The notes under the pieces are model-generated. The model ran no database searches and was not told the origin of the DNA. It worked only from the letters and a program-made list of their open reading frames with translations. The translations under genes and the position numbers were made by a program. Of a stretch of 64,000 nucleotides of DNA, positions 25,147 through 34,533 are shown piece by piece (within the stretch, counting starts at the first letter, position 1; each line of letters begins with the position of its first letter). This stretch comes from Emticicia sp. CRIBPO (GTDB lineage: Bacteria > Bacteroidota > Bacteroidia > Cytophagales > Spirosomataceae), in contig NZ_JAAAKV010000007.1 in NCBI RefSeq assembly GCF_009905725.1, forward strand, positions 62,001-126,000. Direction: 5' to 3'.

Positions 25147-25650
25147 ATGTATTACAGATTAATTATAACGGCATTTTTTATATACGGTGTGATGGCCTGC
25201 AAAAGCAGTGACATGATGCCTCAGCAAAGCAACAACCCGAACTGGGACATGAACAACCTTTCCAATGGCGGAAAAGGAGGCATTGTTGCTCCATTCGGAA
25301 CATGGAAAATGGTGGCTTATGAAAACAACATCACGACTTCTTACGACGTCAGCATAGAAATCAAAAATGAAAAAAATGAGACCGGACAATACATCATCAA
25401 CGGTAAAGGCCCCCTCAATTTTTACTTTGCTTTCTTCACCTCAGAGTTTGAAAAAAGAACGATGGTGGTAACAGGCGTAGGAGGAACAAAAATAAAAGGC
25501 TCTGCCGAAGAAGTTGCCTTTGAAGAAGATTACTGGAACCGCTTATCGAAAGTTGAAAGGTACGAAGTGCTTAACAACGGCCAGACGCTGGTTCTGCACT
25601 TACCGGAAAAAGAAAACAAAAAAATCACTTACAAATTTATTAAAGGATAA
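25147..25650 (+). CDS. small lipoprotein, META/lipocalin-like
   Basis: A protein of 167 aa with a lipoprotein signal (lipobox GVMAC, Cys18). The mature part begins with a low-complexity tether and then FGTWKMVAYEN, which recalls the opening strand of META/HslJ or lipocalin-like domains. No closer family was recognised. The stop codon overlaps the start of the serpin gene (TAATG), so the two are translationally coupled and their products probably work at the same membrane surface. Confidence 0.6.
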   Translation: MYYRLIITAFFIYGVMACKSSDMMPQQSNNPNWDMNNLSNGGKGGIVAPFGTWKMVAYENNITTSYDVSIEIKNEKNETGQYIINGKGPLNFYFAFFTSEFEKRTMVVTGVGGTKIKGSAEEVAFEEDYWNRLSKVERYEVLNNGQTLVLHLPEKENKKITYKFIKG

Positions 25651-26855
25651 TGAAAAAGGCACTCTTAATGACTGGAATCTCCCTGGCCCTGGTTGGCGGT
25701 TTGTCCAATTGTGCGGTCGTTGAACCGAAAGAAAATGTCGAAGTAAAAATCCCGGCTGAGTTTTCAGGAAAAACGAGTGCTTTCGCATTCGATTTCTGGA
25801 AACAGATTCATAAAGCCGAAGCTAAAAACAACAACTATTTTGTCTCACCACTCAGCCTCCACATCGCTTTGGGTATGCTGCTCAACGGAGCAGATACTGA
25901 AACCAAAACAGAAATACAGAAAACACTGAAACTGGACAACGCCAGTCTTGAAGAAATCAACAGCTCTTACAAGGAGCTGATCGAAAAGCTGCCTAACCTT
26001 GACCCGAAGGTCAAAAACACGATTGCCAATTCTATCTGGCAGGAGAAAACTTTCCCGGTACAAGCCACTTTCACCGACGGATTGAAAAGCAATTTTAACG
26101 CACAGCTGTACTCTGAAGACTTCGGAAACCCGGCGACGGTCAACAAGATCAATCAATGGGCGAGCGACAACACCAATGAAAAGATCAAAAAAATACTGGA
26201 CAGCATTACGCCTGACCAGGTGATGTTTCTGGTGAATGCTCTTTATTTCAAAGGCGACTGGAAAAGCGAGTTTGAAACCAAAAACACTTCCAAAGCCGAC
26301 TTTAAAGGCTCTGCCTCTACAAAGCAGGTCGACATGATGCACAAGCAGGAAGAATACCTGTACACAGAAAATGAAAACTTCCAGATGATCGAACTTCCTT
26401 ATGGCAATGACAAATATGCCATGAAGGTCATTCTTCCCAAGAGAGACATAGATGCTCTTGTCAACAGCTTTAACCAGGAAACCTGGGCAACTGCAGGCAA
26501 AGGCATGGTCAAACAAAAAGTAAACTTCGGATTGCCAAAGTTCAAAATCGAGTACAGCAAAAAACTGAATGAGATACTGGAAAACATGGGCATGAAGAAA
26601 GCTTTCACAGACGGAGCAGATCTTTCGAAAATATCTCCTCCTGCCGGCAAAATCAAGGTGGGTTTTGTCAAGCAGGATACCTATGTGGCAGTAGACGAAA
26701 AAGGAACAGAAGCCGCGGCGGTAACCACCATCGGTATTGTCCTTACCTCAGTTCCGATCATCAAGGAAATGACTTGTGACAAACCGTTTTTATTCGTGAT
26801 CAGCGAAAAAACTTCGGACACCATCCTTTTTTTGGGGAAGGTATCCAACCTTTAA
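25650..26855 (+). CDS. serpin, predicted lipoprotein
   Basis: A full serpin of 401 aa, a suicide inhibitor of serine or cysteine proteases. A lipobox (LSNC, Cys21) suggests anchoring to a membrane. Typical serpin blocks are present: FVSPLSLHIALGMLLNGA, NALYFKGDWKSEF, the hinge DEKGTEAAAVTT and the C-terminal DKPFLFVISEKTSDTILFLG. The alanine-rich hinge argues for an inhibitory serpin. Aligned with alpha-1-antitrypsin from the hinge, P1-P1' falls on Thr-Ser in VLTSVP, but the loop is about two residues longer, so P1 is uncertain. Bacteroidota serpins such as miropin of Tannerella are known inhibitors. Second gene of a four-gene operon. Confidence 0.92.
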   Translation: MKKALLMTGISLALVGGLSNCAVVEPKENVEVKIPAEFSGKTSAFAFDFWKQIHKAEAKNNNYFVSPLSLHIALGMLLNGADTETKTEIQKTLKLDNASLEEINSSYKELIEKLPNLDPKVKNTIANSIWQEKTFPVQATFTDGLKSNFNAQLYSEDFGNPATVNKINQWASDNTNEKIKKILDSITPDQVMFLVNALYFKGDWKSEFETKNTSKADFKGSASTKQVDMMHKQEEYLYTENENFQMIELPYGNDKYAMKVILPKRDIDALVNSFNQETWATAGKGMVKQKVNFGLPKFKIEYSKKLNEILENMGMKKAFTDGADLSKISPPAGKIKVGFVKQDTYVAVDEKGTEAAAVTTIGIVLTSVPIIKEMTCDKPFLFVISEKTSDTILFLGKVSNL

Positions 26856-26891
26856 GATTCTGATCGCTTAACCTTTTAAAACTTCAACCTT

Positions 26892-28175
26892 ATGAAAAGA
26901 AATTCTACCCTCAATGGGCTGATCCTGCTATTGGCAATCCTGACAGGTTTATCTTCCTGTACAGACAATTGTGAAAAAACCAGGGTCTACCGGACTACCG
27001 TTGCCTTCCAGATCGGCCGTGAACAATTAAAAGCAGGTATCCAGAATGCAGCTCCCCAGGAAATCGAAAATCCCGGAAAAATATATGCCATCGGCAATTT
27101 CCTTCTGATCAATGAAGTAAAAAAGGGCTTACACATCATTGACAATACCAACCCTTCATCTCCCCAAAACGTAGCATTCTTCAAAATCCCCGGGGTGATT
27201 GACATGGCGGTTAAAGGCAATATCCTTTATACCGACAACTACACCGACCTGGTGGCTTTCGATATCTCAGATGTCAAAAACATCAAAGAAGTAGGCCGTA
27301 AAAATAATATGTTCGTCAACGGCATGGTAGATGGTATCAGCTGGTATTATGACCCTTATTCGAAGATCATTACCGATTATGCCTGGAAAACAGTCACCGA
27401 AAAAGTAAAAACAGGCTGTGGTGAAGGTTCTACTGTCTGGCCCGGAGGAGGGGTCTATTACGATACCGGATTCTTCAATGGTTCAAACGGAACCAACGGC
27501 TCTGCCGCAGGAACCAACGGACAGGGCGGATCAATGGCCAGGTTTACCATTTACCAGGACTACCTGTATGCGGCCACCCAGTCAGACCTCCTTGTTTTTG
27601 ATATAAAAAATCAGCAGAAACCCGATTCTATCAGTAAAGTTAACCTGGGATGGGGTATAGAAACGATCTTCCCATACCAGGACAAACTGTTCATCGGCTC
27701 CAACACCGGCATGCATATTTTTGACAATTCAAATCCTGCCAAACCGGTGAGAACATCCATCTTCCAGCACGTAAGGGCCTGCGACCCTGTGGTCGTGGAA
27801 GGAAACAAAGCTTATGTAACCATGAGAACCGGGATTTGCGGGGTTGCTCCCAACCGCATGGATGTGGTGGACGTCAGCAACCTGAGCTCTCCGCAACTGA
27901 TCAAATCCTACGAAATGGAGAATCCTCATGGCCTGGCTATCAATAACGCAAACCTGATGGTCTGCGAAGGGCAATTTGGTCTCAAGAGTTTTAATGCCGC
28001 CAATGCTTCTGATATTACTTTAAATCAGCACATCAAAAATATTGATGCATTTGATGTCATTCCTGTCAGCAACACCCTGCTGATCATGATCGGGAAAGAC
28101 GGGCTTTATCAGTATGATTATTCTGACCCGAAAAACCTCAAATTATTAAGTCATATTAAAGTTAAAAGCATTTGA
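26892..28175 (+). CDS. LVIVD-repeat lipoprotein (beta-propeller-like)
   Basis: A protein of 427 aa with lipobox LSSC (Cys23). LVIVD-type repeats recur about every 45 residues, for example GLHIIDNTNPSSPQNVAFF, LVAFDISDVKNIKEVG, LLVFDIKNQQKPDSIS, MHIFDNSNPAKPVRTS and MDVVDVSNLSSPQLIK. They should form a surface beta-propeller. An insertion near 175-215 is rich in Gly, Asn and Thr (GSNGTNGSAAGTNGQGG). The gene follows the serpin gene by 36 bp and the next gene by overlap-like spacing. Ligand or partner unknown. Confidence 0.8.
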   Translation: MKRNSTLNGLILLLAILTGLSSCTDNCEKTRVYRTTVAFQIGREQLKAGIQNAAPQEIENPGKIYAIGNFLLINEVKKGLHIIDNTNPSSPQNVAFFKIPGVIDMAVKGNILYTDNYTDLVAFDISDVKNIKEVGRKNNMFVNGMVDGISWYYDPYSKIITDYAWKTVTEKVKTGCGEGSTVWPGGGVYYDTGFFNGSNGTNGSAAGTNGQGGSMARFTIYQDYLYAATQSDLLVFDIKNQQKPDSISKVNLGWGIETIFPYQDKLFIGSNTGMHIFDNSNPAKPVRTSIFQHVRACDPVVVEGNKAYVTMRTGICGVAPNRMDVVDVSNLSSPQLIKSYEMENPHGLAINNANLMVCEGQFGLKSFNAANASDITLNQHIKNIDAFDVIPVSNTLLIMIGKDGLYQYDYSDPKNLKLLSHIKVKSI

Positions 28176-28177
28176 TT

Positions 28178-28831
28178 ATGAAAAAGATATCTTTACTCTT
28201 TTGTCTGGTGTTGCTGATTTGCGGTCAGGCTTTCGCTCAGGAAGAAAAGTCGTCTTTCTTCAAAGAACACCCTTTTGTTAATATGACTGAATTCGGCGGT
28301 TTGTTTGGCAGGGTAAGGGTGCCCAGCGGCTATTATTATTATCCGTCTTCCAGTTCTTACTGGCCGGGGCCGTCGACCATTACCTACAAAATGAAAAATG
28401 CAGCCAATATTTCCGTTCAGACTTTCAACGGGATATACCTCAACCATAAAACTGCCGCCGGCGTAACCATAGGAGCAGACTGGTATGATGCGGCTCTGAT
28501 CGTTCCGGTTTCTGCAGGACTCAGAAGGGTTTTGGTAGAGAAGAAAAACGGGGGGTCTTCGCTGGTGGCCAGCCTGGATGCCGGCTATGGAACCACCCTG
28601 CTCCAGGAAGATGACGAAAATATAAAAACAAAAGGCGGTGTCATGATTAACCCGGCCATCGGGTTCAAATTCCCGATGCGGAACGGATCAGCCTGGTTGC
28701 TCAACTTCGGATACAAATATCAGAAACTGACCGTCGATGATCTTATCCGTGAGAATGACATTTACAATATCAGGGGATCAGAGAGCCGTAATCATAACCG
28801 GGTTCAGATCAGGCTTGGGTTTCAGTTCTGA
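28178..28831 (+). CDS. small outer-membrane beta-barrel protein
   Basis: From the ATG at 28178 (two bases after the preceding stop) the protein has 217 aa; a TTG six bases earlier is a less likely start. Signal peptide about 1-20 (ending GQAFAQ). The mature part alternates hydrophobic and polar residues in beta-strands and ends with a terminal aromatic residue (VQIRLGFQF), the signature of an outer-membrane barrel. No family name was recognised. As the last gene of the operon, it may accompany the three lipoproteins encoded upstream. Confidence 0.7.
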   Translation: MKKISLLFCLVLLICGQAFAQEEKSSFFKEHPFVNMTEFGGLFGRVRVPSGYYYYPSSSSYWPGPSTITYKMKNAANISVQTFNGIYLNHKTAAGVTIGADWYDAALIVPVSAGLRRVLVEKKNGGSSLVASLDAGYGTTLLQEDDENIKTKGGVMINPAIGFKFPMRNGSAWLLNFGYKYQKLTVDDLIRENDIYNIRGSESRNHNRVQIRLGFQF

Positions 28832-28839
28832 AACATATA

Positions 28840-28874
28840 AAAAGGGCCGTAAATCAGAAATTTACGGCCCTTTT
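28840..28874. terminator. bidirectional terminator serpin operon / rnr
   Basis: A perfect 15-bp stem (28840-28854 with 28860-28874, CAGAA loop), with A and T tracts forming its outer base pairs. Confidence 0.8.
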
Positions 28875-28877
28875 ATT

Positions 28878-31205
28878 TTATCTTTTTTTCCTCCTGGAAG
28901 ACGATTTACCTGAAGATTTCCCGTCAGATCTGCCTCCACTGCCTCTCCTTCTGCCTGAGTCACGGGAAGGACGCGACGAACCGGAAGATGAGGATACAAA
29001 TTTACTCCCCTCCACACTTACCAGCTCCAGATCCATGCTTCTTTTTTCAAGGTCAGTGGCTTTGATTGTAACCTGAGCAACGCTCCCGAATCCGATCACT
29101 TTTCCTTTTCTTTTACCAACGATCCGGTAATTTTCAGGGTCGTAATCGTAAAAATCATCCGTCAGATCTGCCAGCCTGACCATGCCTTCACAACCTGTGC
29201 CTTCGATCTCAACAAAAATACCGAAATCAGTTACACCGGTCACCACACCATCATAAACAGCACGCCTGTCCTGATAACTCATATACTCGACCTGCTTATA
29301 TTTGATCGAAGCCCTTTCTGCTTCAGCAGCCAGTTTTTCCTGTTCCGATGAATGCTTAGACTTCTCATCAAAATCAGCCTGGTTAAGGTCTTTGCCGCCG
29401 TCCAGGTAATGCTGGAGCATGCGGTGGGCCATCATATCAGGATAACGCCTGATGGGCGAAGTAAAGTGACTGTAATGATCAAATGCCAGACCGAAGTGTC
29501 CCAAAGTCTGCGTCGAATACCTGGCCTTGGACATGGTCCTGACGGCCAGCGATTCCAGGATATTCTGCATCGGTGTACCTTCAATCTCCGTCATGAGGTT
29601 GTTCAGCGATTTCGACAAAACGGTCTGATTCCCGGTTTTGACGGTGAAGCCCAGCTTACCCGCAAATTTGGAAAAAGTCTCCAGTTTCTCAGGGTTAGGT
29701 GGTTCGTGTACCCGATACACCATCGTGAAAGGATTCTTCACTTCACCATTTTCGTCTTTATTCAGGTTATGTACAAATTCTGCTACTTTTTTATTGGCCA
29801 GAAGCATAAACTCCTCGATCAGCTTATGAGCGTCTTTTCTCACTTTTACATAAATGCCGACAGGTTTGCCTTCTTCGTCCAGGTTAAACTTCACTTCATT
29901 GGTTTCGAAGTTGAAAGCTCCTTTTGAGAACCGCTCCTTTCTCAGGATTTTGGCGATGGTATTGAGTTTATGTAAAATCTGAATGTAATGATCTCCTTCT
30001 GCGGTCTCATCCAGGTCCAGCAAGTCCTGGGCCTGCTCGTAAGCAAATCTTCTGTCTGAATGAATGACGCCTCTCCCAAACCACTCAGAAATTACTTTTC
30101 CGTGGTCATTCATTTCAAAAACCGCTGAGAAAACCAGCTTGTCCTCGTTCGGCCTTAATGAACAGAGATTATTCGACAGCTTTTCCGGCAACATCGGAAT
30201 GGTCCGGTCTACCAGGTAAACAGATGTGGCTCTTCTGTAGGCCTCTTCTTCCAGTTTGGTCGAAGGCCTCACATAGTGGGTCACGTCCGCAATATGCACC
30301 CCGATTTCGTAGTTGCCGTTCTCCAGGGCTTTATAACTGATGGCATCATCAAAGTCCTTGGCATCATGAGGGTCAATCGTGAAGGTCAGTGTTGATCTGA
30401 AATCCCTTCTTTTGCTAATTTCTTCCTCCGTGATCACCTCGCTGATGGCTTCTGCCTCAGCAATGACTTCTTCAGGGAACTTAACCGGCAAGCCAAATTC
30501 CGCCATGATGGCGTGCATTTCAGCATTGTTATCTCCGGATTTTCCTAAAATGTCCACGACCTTGCCGGTCGCTTGCGTCACTTTGGTAGGATACTGCATC
30601 AGATGGACAATCACCAGGTCGTCTTTGGACGCTCCGTTGATGTTTTCCCTGGCAATAAAAATATCCTCATGAAAACCTTTGTTATCGGGTTTTACCAGGG
30701 CATAGTTCCCGAAAGTCTTGATCTTCCCGACCACTTCGGATCTTCCCCTTTGCAAGACTTCAATGACTCTTCCCTCGGGATTTTTACCGTTCTTTCTTTT
30801 GCCTGTGATCTTCACCTTTACCTTGTCTCCGTCCAGGGCTCCTTCCAGGTCATTGGCTTCCACATAAATATCGGATTCGTTGTCGTCATACCTGATAAAA
30901 GCGAATTTGGGATTCACAAAATCCACCTTACCTTCAATCACGGTCGCATCCGCAGATTTGCTTTCGCCTCCGTTCTGTTCGCCTGTGTTCTGAATATATC
31001 GTCCCCTGCCCACTTGTCTGAGCTTGCCTTCTTCTTCAAGTTCCTCCACCATCAACCTCACAAATATTTTTTCATCCTGGTCATAAACATCCAGGTGATT
31101 GTACAAATCCGTCAATGTATAGACTCTCCCTGTATTCTGAGAGAAAAAAGCGTGGACCTCTTTCTTCTGTTCTGCGTATTGTGTTTTTTTCTTTCTTTTG
31201 GCCAT
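28878..31205 (-). CDS. rnr: ribonuclease R
   Basis: A processive 3'-5' exoribonuclease of 775 aa from the ATG at 31205 (MAKRKKKTQYAEQKK); an upstream ATG at 31223 adds six residues without family support. Domain order is N-terminal winged helix, two cold-shock domains, the RNB catalytic domain with the metal-binding aspartates in IDPHDAKDFDDAIS, an S1 domain (YDGVVTGVTDFGIFVEIEG), and a Ser/Gly/Arg/Lys-rich tail of about 40 residues. That basic tail is typical of RNase R. The gene appears monocistronic. Confidence 0.95.
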   Translation of the reverse strand: MAKRKKKTQYAEQKKEVHAFFSQNTGRVYTLTDLYNHLDVYDQDEKIFVRLMVEELEEEGKLRQVGRGRYIQNTGEQNGGESKSADATVIEGKVDFVNPKFAFIRYDDNESDIYVEANDLEGALDGDKVKVKITGKRKNGKNPEGRVIEVLQRGRSEVVGKIKTFGNYALVKPDNKGFHEDIFIARENINGASKDDLVIVHLMQYPTKVTQATGKVVDILGKSGDNNAEMHAIMAEFGLPVKFPEEVIAEAEAISEVITEEEISKRRDFRSTLTFTIDPHDAKDFDDAISYKALENGNYEIGVHIADVTHYVRPSTKLEEEAYRRATSVYLVDRTIPMLPEKLSNNLCSLRPNEDKLVFSAVFEMNDHGKVISEWFGRGVIHSDRRFAYEQAQDLLDLDETAEGDHYIQILHKLNTIAKILRKERFSKGAFNFETNEVKFNLDEEGKPVGIYVKVRKDAHKLIEEFMLLANKKVAEFVHNLNKDENGEVKNPFTMVYRVHEPPNPEKLETFSKFAGKLGFTVKTGNQTVLSKSLNNLMTEIEGTPMQNILESLAVRTMSKARYSTQTLGHFGLAFDHYSHFTSPIRRYPDMMAHRMLQHYLDGGKDLNQADFDEKSKHSSEQEKLAAEAERASIKYKQVEYMSYQDRRAVYDGVVTGVTDFGIFVEIEGTGCEGMVRLADLTDDFYDYDPENYRIVGKRKGKVIGFGSVAQVTIKATDLEKRSMDLELVSVEGSKFVSSSSGSSRPSRDSGRRRGSGGRSDGKSSGKSSSRRKKR

Positions 31206-31312
31206 TAATAGTAATGATTTCAATAAAATATAAAAGTATTCATAATATATAAATCTACAAATTTTCCCGAGATTTGCAAATTATTTATAATATACTAACA
31301 ACAAAACCCGAA

Positions 31313-33613
31313 ATGAAGTTTATTCAGGGCATTCTGCCCCTTGTTTTTCTATTGCTTTCATCGGCCGTTTCCGCTCAGAATGATGAGAAATACATCATCC
31401 ACATTAAAAAAACCAAAGAGCTTATAAAACTCGACGGCCTGCTAGATGAGGCCGTATGGCAGCAATCAGACGTAGCCAAAGACTTTTTCCTCACACAACC
31501 TTACGATACTGCTTTTGCCGGGCTTCAGACCGAAGTCAGGATCCTTTTTGATGACAACTTTATTTATGTGGCCGCCCGGATGACCGAGCCTCGGGAAAAC
31601 TACATTGTTTCTTCTCTCAAGCGTGATTTCCCGGGTGGCACCAGTGACGTTTTTGTGGTCAATATCGATCCTTTCAAAGATAAACTCAATGGTTTTCAAT
31701 TCGCGGTTTCTCCGCTCAATGTTCAGCGGGAGGGGCTGATTTCTTCGGGTGAAAACACCGATAATTCATGGGACAATAAGTGGTATTCTCAGGTTAAAAA
31801 CTATGATGACCACTGGGTGGTCGAAATGGCGATTCCGTTCAAAACCATCAGGTATAAGTCTTCAGAAGGGGCCAATACCTGGAGGATCAATTTCAATCGC
31901 AACTCCATGAAAACCAACGAGATTTCGAACTGGACGCCGGTTCCGAGAAACTTTGCATCCAGCAACCTGGCCTTTGCGGGGCTTATGGTCTGGGATGACG
32001 CCCCACCCAAGCCGGGAGTTAATATTTCTGTGATTCCCTATCTTTCCGGAGGTTTGTCAAAAGACTTTCCACGCCATGCCGAAGATTTAAGCCCGCAGAA
32101 TATTGTGAAAGACAAGACCGGGGGTATAGGCCTGGACGCCAAAATAGCGGTAACGCCCGCCCTTAATCTTGACGTGACGATTAACCCGGATTTTTCCCAG
32201 GTAGAGGTAGATAAACAACAAACCAATTTGTCCCGTTTTGAGCTGTTTTTCCCTGAAAGAAGACAGTTTTTTATCGAAAATGCAGACCTTTTCGGCACTT
32301 TCGGGTTTCCGGATACCCGGCCCTTCTTTTCCAGGAGGATAGGCATCACGCGGGATCCTGCTACCGGAAACAGCCGCCAGGTACCGATACTGGGCGGGGT
32401 AAGACTCAGCGGTAAAATCAATGACGACTGGAGGATCGGTGTCATGAATATGCAGACCAAAAAAGTAAAGTTCAGCAACGGTTCTTATAACCCTGCTTCC
32501 AATTATACCGTGCTGACTGCCCAGAGAAAGGTTTTCGACAGGTCTTCCATCGGGGGAATCCTGGTGAATAAAGAGAACTTCCTGTCCGACATTCCGGGTA
32601 CAGATCGCGGGAATTTCAACCGGTACAACCGGGTGGCAGGGCTTGAATTCAATTACTATTCACCTGATAACCGGATCGAAGCCGAAACTTACTATCATCA
32701 TTCCATTCAGCCCAATCAGCCTTCTGATGCCGGAAGTTTTGCTCATTATATGGGCTATCATCACCCCAACGTGGACATTAACCTCGGTATGACCCGGATT
32801 GGCGAAAACTACAGGGCTGAAACAGGGTTTGTACCGAGAAGAGGGCTTTATAATCTCTTCAGGCCGGTTTCTTTGATACTAAATCCTAAAAAAGGGTCGG
32901 TTTCAAAACACATCAATTCTTACGGAATCGGCACGGAAGGAAGTGACAATTTTGACCTGAAGGGCAAAAGACTCGACAGCGAAACCAACTTTTTCGGATT
33001 TATCAAACTTCCCAGCCAAACGGAGTTTTATGGTGGTTACTATATGAATTTCGTGCACCTGTTTGAAGAATTTGACCCCAGCAATGCTTCCGATAACCCC
33101 GACCCTGATTTCTCAAGGGATGTGGTACCACTTCCGGTGGGGGACTACCGTTCCAGGGGTTATTTTGTGGGCGTTGAGACGGGCTCGCGGGGAAACTTCC
33201 AGGTGAACTCCAATTTGTCGTGGGGGGGGTATTTTAATGGTAAAGGTATAGAACTGGAGAGCAGTCTTGCCTACAGGATCCAGCCGTATGGATTTGTGAC
33301 AGTTGACCTTAATTACAACAAAATTGAACTGCCAAAACCTTATAAAAGTGTCAGTTACTGGCTGGTGGGACCCAAGGCCGAAATGGCATTTTCCCGGTCT
33401 GTGTTTTTCAGTGCTTTCTTTCAGTACAACACCCAGACCAACAATACAAACATCAACAGCAGGCTGCAGTGGAGGTTCAAGCCTGTAAGTGATTTTTTCC
33501 TGGTTTATACAGACAATTATTTCTCGCAGGATATTCCTCAGTACAGGATCAACAGCTGGACACCTAAAAACAGGGCTTTGATTCTGAAGATTACTTATTG
33601 GTTAAATGTTTAA
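31313..33613 (+). CDS. DUF5916 protein with N-terminal CBM9-like domain
   Basis: From the ATG at 31313 the protein has 766 aa and a signal peptide (ending SSAVSAQ); an in-frame TTG at 31274 is less likely. The N-terminal 190 residues look like a family 9 carbohydrate-binding fold (KLDGLLDEAVWQQSDVAKDF, VRILFDDNFIYVAARM, KWYSQVKNYDDHWVVEMAIP). The remainder is the DUF5916 region, with a conserved LSRFELFFPERRQFFIENADLF-like block and a beta-rich C-terminus that may be a barrel. Common in Bacteroidota, function unknown. Its stop is 8 bp from the stop of the convergent pseudouridine synthase gene. Confidence 0.82.
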   Translation: MKFIQGILPLVFLLLSSAVSAQNDEKYIIHIKKTKELIKLDGLLDEAVWQQSDVAKDFFLTQPYDTAFAGLQTEVRILFDDNFIYVAARMTEPRENYIVSSLKRDFPGGTSDVFVVNIDPFKDKLNGFQFAVSPLNVQREGLISSGENTDNSWDNKWYSQVKNYDDHWVVEMAIPFKTIRYKSSEGANTWRINFNRNSMKTNEISNWTPVPRNFASSNLAFAGLMVWDDAPPKPGVNISVIPYLSGGLSKDFPRHAEDLSPQNIVKDKTGGIGLDAKIAVTPALNLDVTINPDFSQVEVDKQQTNLSRFELFFPERRQFFIENADLFGTFGFPDTRPFFSRRIGITRDPATGNSRQVPILGGVRLSGKINDDWRIGVMNMQTKKVKFSNGSYNPASNYTVLTAQRKVFDRSSIGGILVNKENFLSDIPGTDRGNFNRYNRVAGLEFNYYSPDNRIEAETYYHHSIQPNQPSDAGSFAHYMGYHHPNVDINLGMTRIGENYRAETGFVPRRGLYNLFRPVSLILNPKKGSVSKHINSYGIGTEGSDNFDLKGKRLDSETNFFGFIKLPSQTEFYGGYYMNFVHLFEEFDPSNASDNPDPDFSRDVVPLPVGDYRSRGYFVGVETGSRGNFQVNSNLSWGGYFNGKGIELESSLAYRIQPYGFVTVDLNYNKIELPKPYKSVSYWLVGPKAEMAFSRSVFFSAFFQYNTQTNNTNINSRLQWRFKPVSDFFLVYTDNYFSQDIPQYRINSWTPKNRALILKITYWLNV

Positions 33614-33621
33614 ATATTACA

Positions 33622-34299
33622 TCAGACAGGTTTTGACCCCAAATCGCGGAACTCTCCGGGTTTCAGGTCTTCCAGCAATACATTCCCGACGCGGATTCTG
33701 ATGAGTTCTGTTACTTCATAATGTAGCTTGTAGCACATTCTCCTGATCTGGCGGTTCAGTCCCTGCACCAGGATAATGCTGAAAGTATGCTCATCGATTT
33801 TAAAAACGCGGCACGGTAATGTCATTTTACCCATGATGGTGATTCCTCCGGCCATTGAGCTGATAAAATGTTCGTCGATTATCTTATCCGTTTTTACGCG
33901 GTATTCTTTCTCTGTCTGGTGCTCTTTTCTCAGGGTTTTGTCAAAAAAACTTCCGTCGTTGGTCAGGATGAGCAAACCCTCTGATGCCTTGTCGAGTCTG
34001 CCGACCGGGAAAACCGGTTCTTGAAAAGGCAGGATATCTTTCAGGTTATCTGCAATTTCAGGATTGAGGGTTGTTTCTATACCCCGCGGTTTGTAATAAG
34101 CATAATACACCATTTTCTTGCCTTCTTTCAGGATTTCTCCCTGGTATATCACTTCGTCGGAAGCTTCAATGATGAGGTTTTCAGAGACAGGAGTGCCGTT
34201 CAGCATGACCTCTTTGTTCAGAATAATTTCGAGAGCTCTTTTGTTAGATATCTGAAGTTTTTTGACAAGCAAGTACTGAAGACGGTTCCGGAAGGTCAT
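33622..34299 (-). CDS. rluF: pseudouridine synthase, RluF/RsuA type
   Basis: A protein of 225 aa with an N-terminal S4 RNA-binding domain (about 1-60) and a catalytic domain with PVGRLDKASEGLLILTNDG (98-116), where Asp103 is the catalytic residue. GLNRQIRRMCYKLHYEV near the C-terminus matches the RluF group, which modifies 23S rRNA around position 2604 in Escherichia coli. The RluF assignment over RluB/RsuA is likely but not certain. A full -7 element lies 20 bp upstream. Confidence 0.85.
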   Translation of the reverse strand: MTFRNRLQYLLVKKLQISNKRALEIILNKEVMLNGTPVSENLIIEASDEVIYQGEILKEGKKMVYYAYYKPRGIETTLNPEIADNLKDILPFQEPVFPVGRLDKASEGLLILTNDGSFFDKTLRKEHQTEKEYRVKTDKIIDEHFISSMAGGITIMGKMTLPCRVFKIDEHTFSIILVQGLNRQIRRMCYKLHYEVTELIRIRVGNVLLEDLKPGEFRDLGSKPV

Positions 34300-34318
34300 T
34301 AATCTGTTATTGAAAAGG

Positions 34319-34326
34319 CAAAGGTA
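34319..34326 (-). promoter_or_regulatory. putative -7 element for the rluF-like gene
   Basis: The minus strand reads TACCTTTG, a full TAnnTTTG match, 20 bp from the ATG. Confidence 0.4.
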
Positions 34327-34533
34327 AAGCTAAAAAAGGCATGCTCTGAATATAGCACTTGGGTTTTTCGATTTATATCCGGAAATTTGGGCTTTGAAGT
34401 CAAACCCCTGCAAACTCGGAAACGACGCATTTGTAAAAGTATTTATGAAAAAACTTTGGCAGAGCCCAAAGAATGATCAATTTCGTTACAACTTTTACGG
34501 GCCAAGAAGAGTTTAGAACTTAAAACACAAAAA

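Noticed and set aside
25845-26516. Minus-strand open frame of 223 codons inside the serpin gene
   Set aside because: The serpin frame is certain; the antisense product has no family features and no start signal.
29352-29927. Plus-strand open frame of 191 codons inside rnr
   Set aside because: Antisense to the RNB domain; no domain, no promoter.
34386-34470. Inverted repeat TTTGGGCTTTG / CAGAGCCCAAA in the leader of the prenyl synthase gene
   Set aside because: Eleven pairs with a 63-base loop and no flanking structure; too weak to call a structured RNA.
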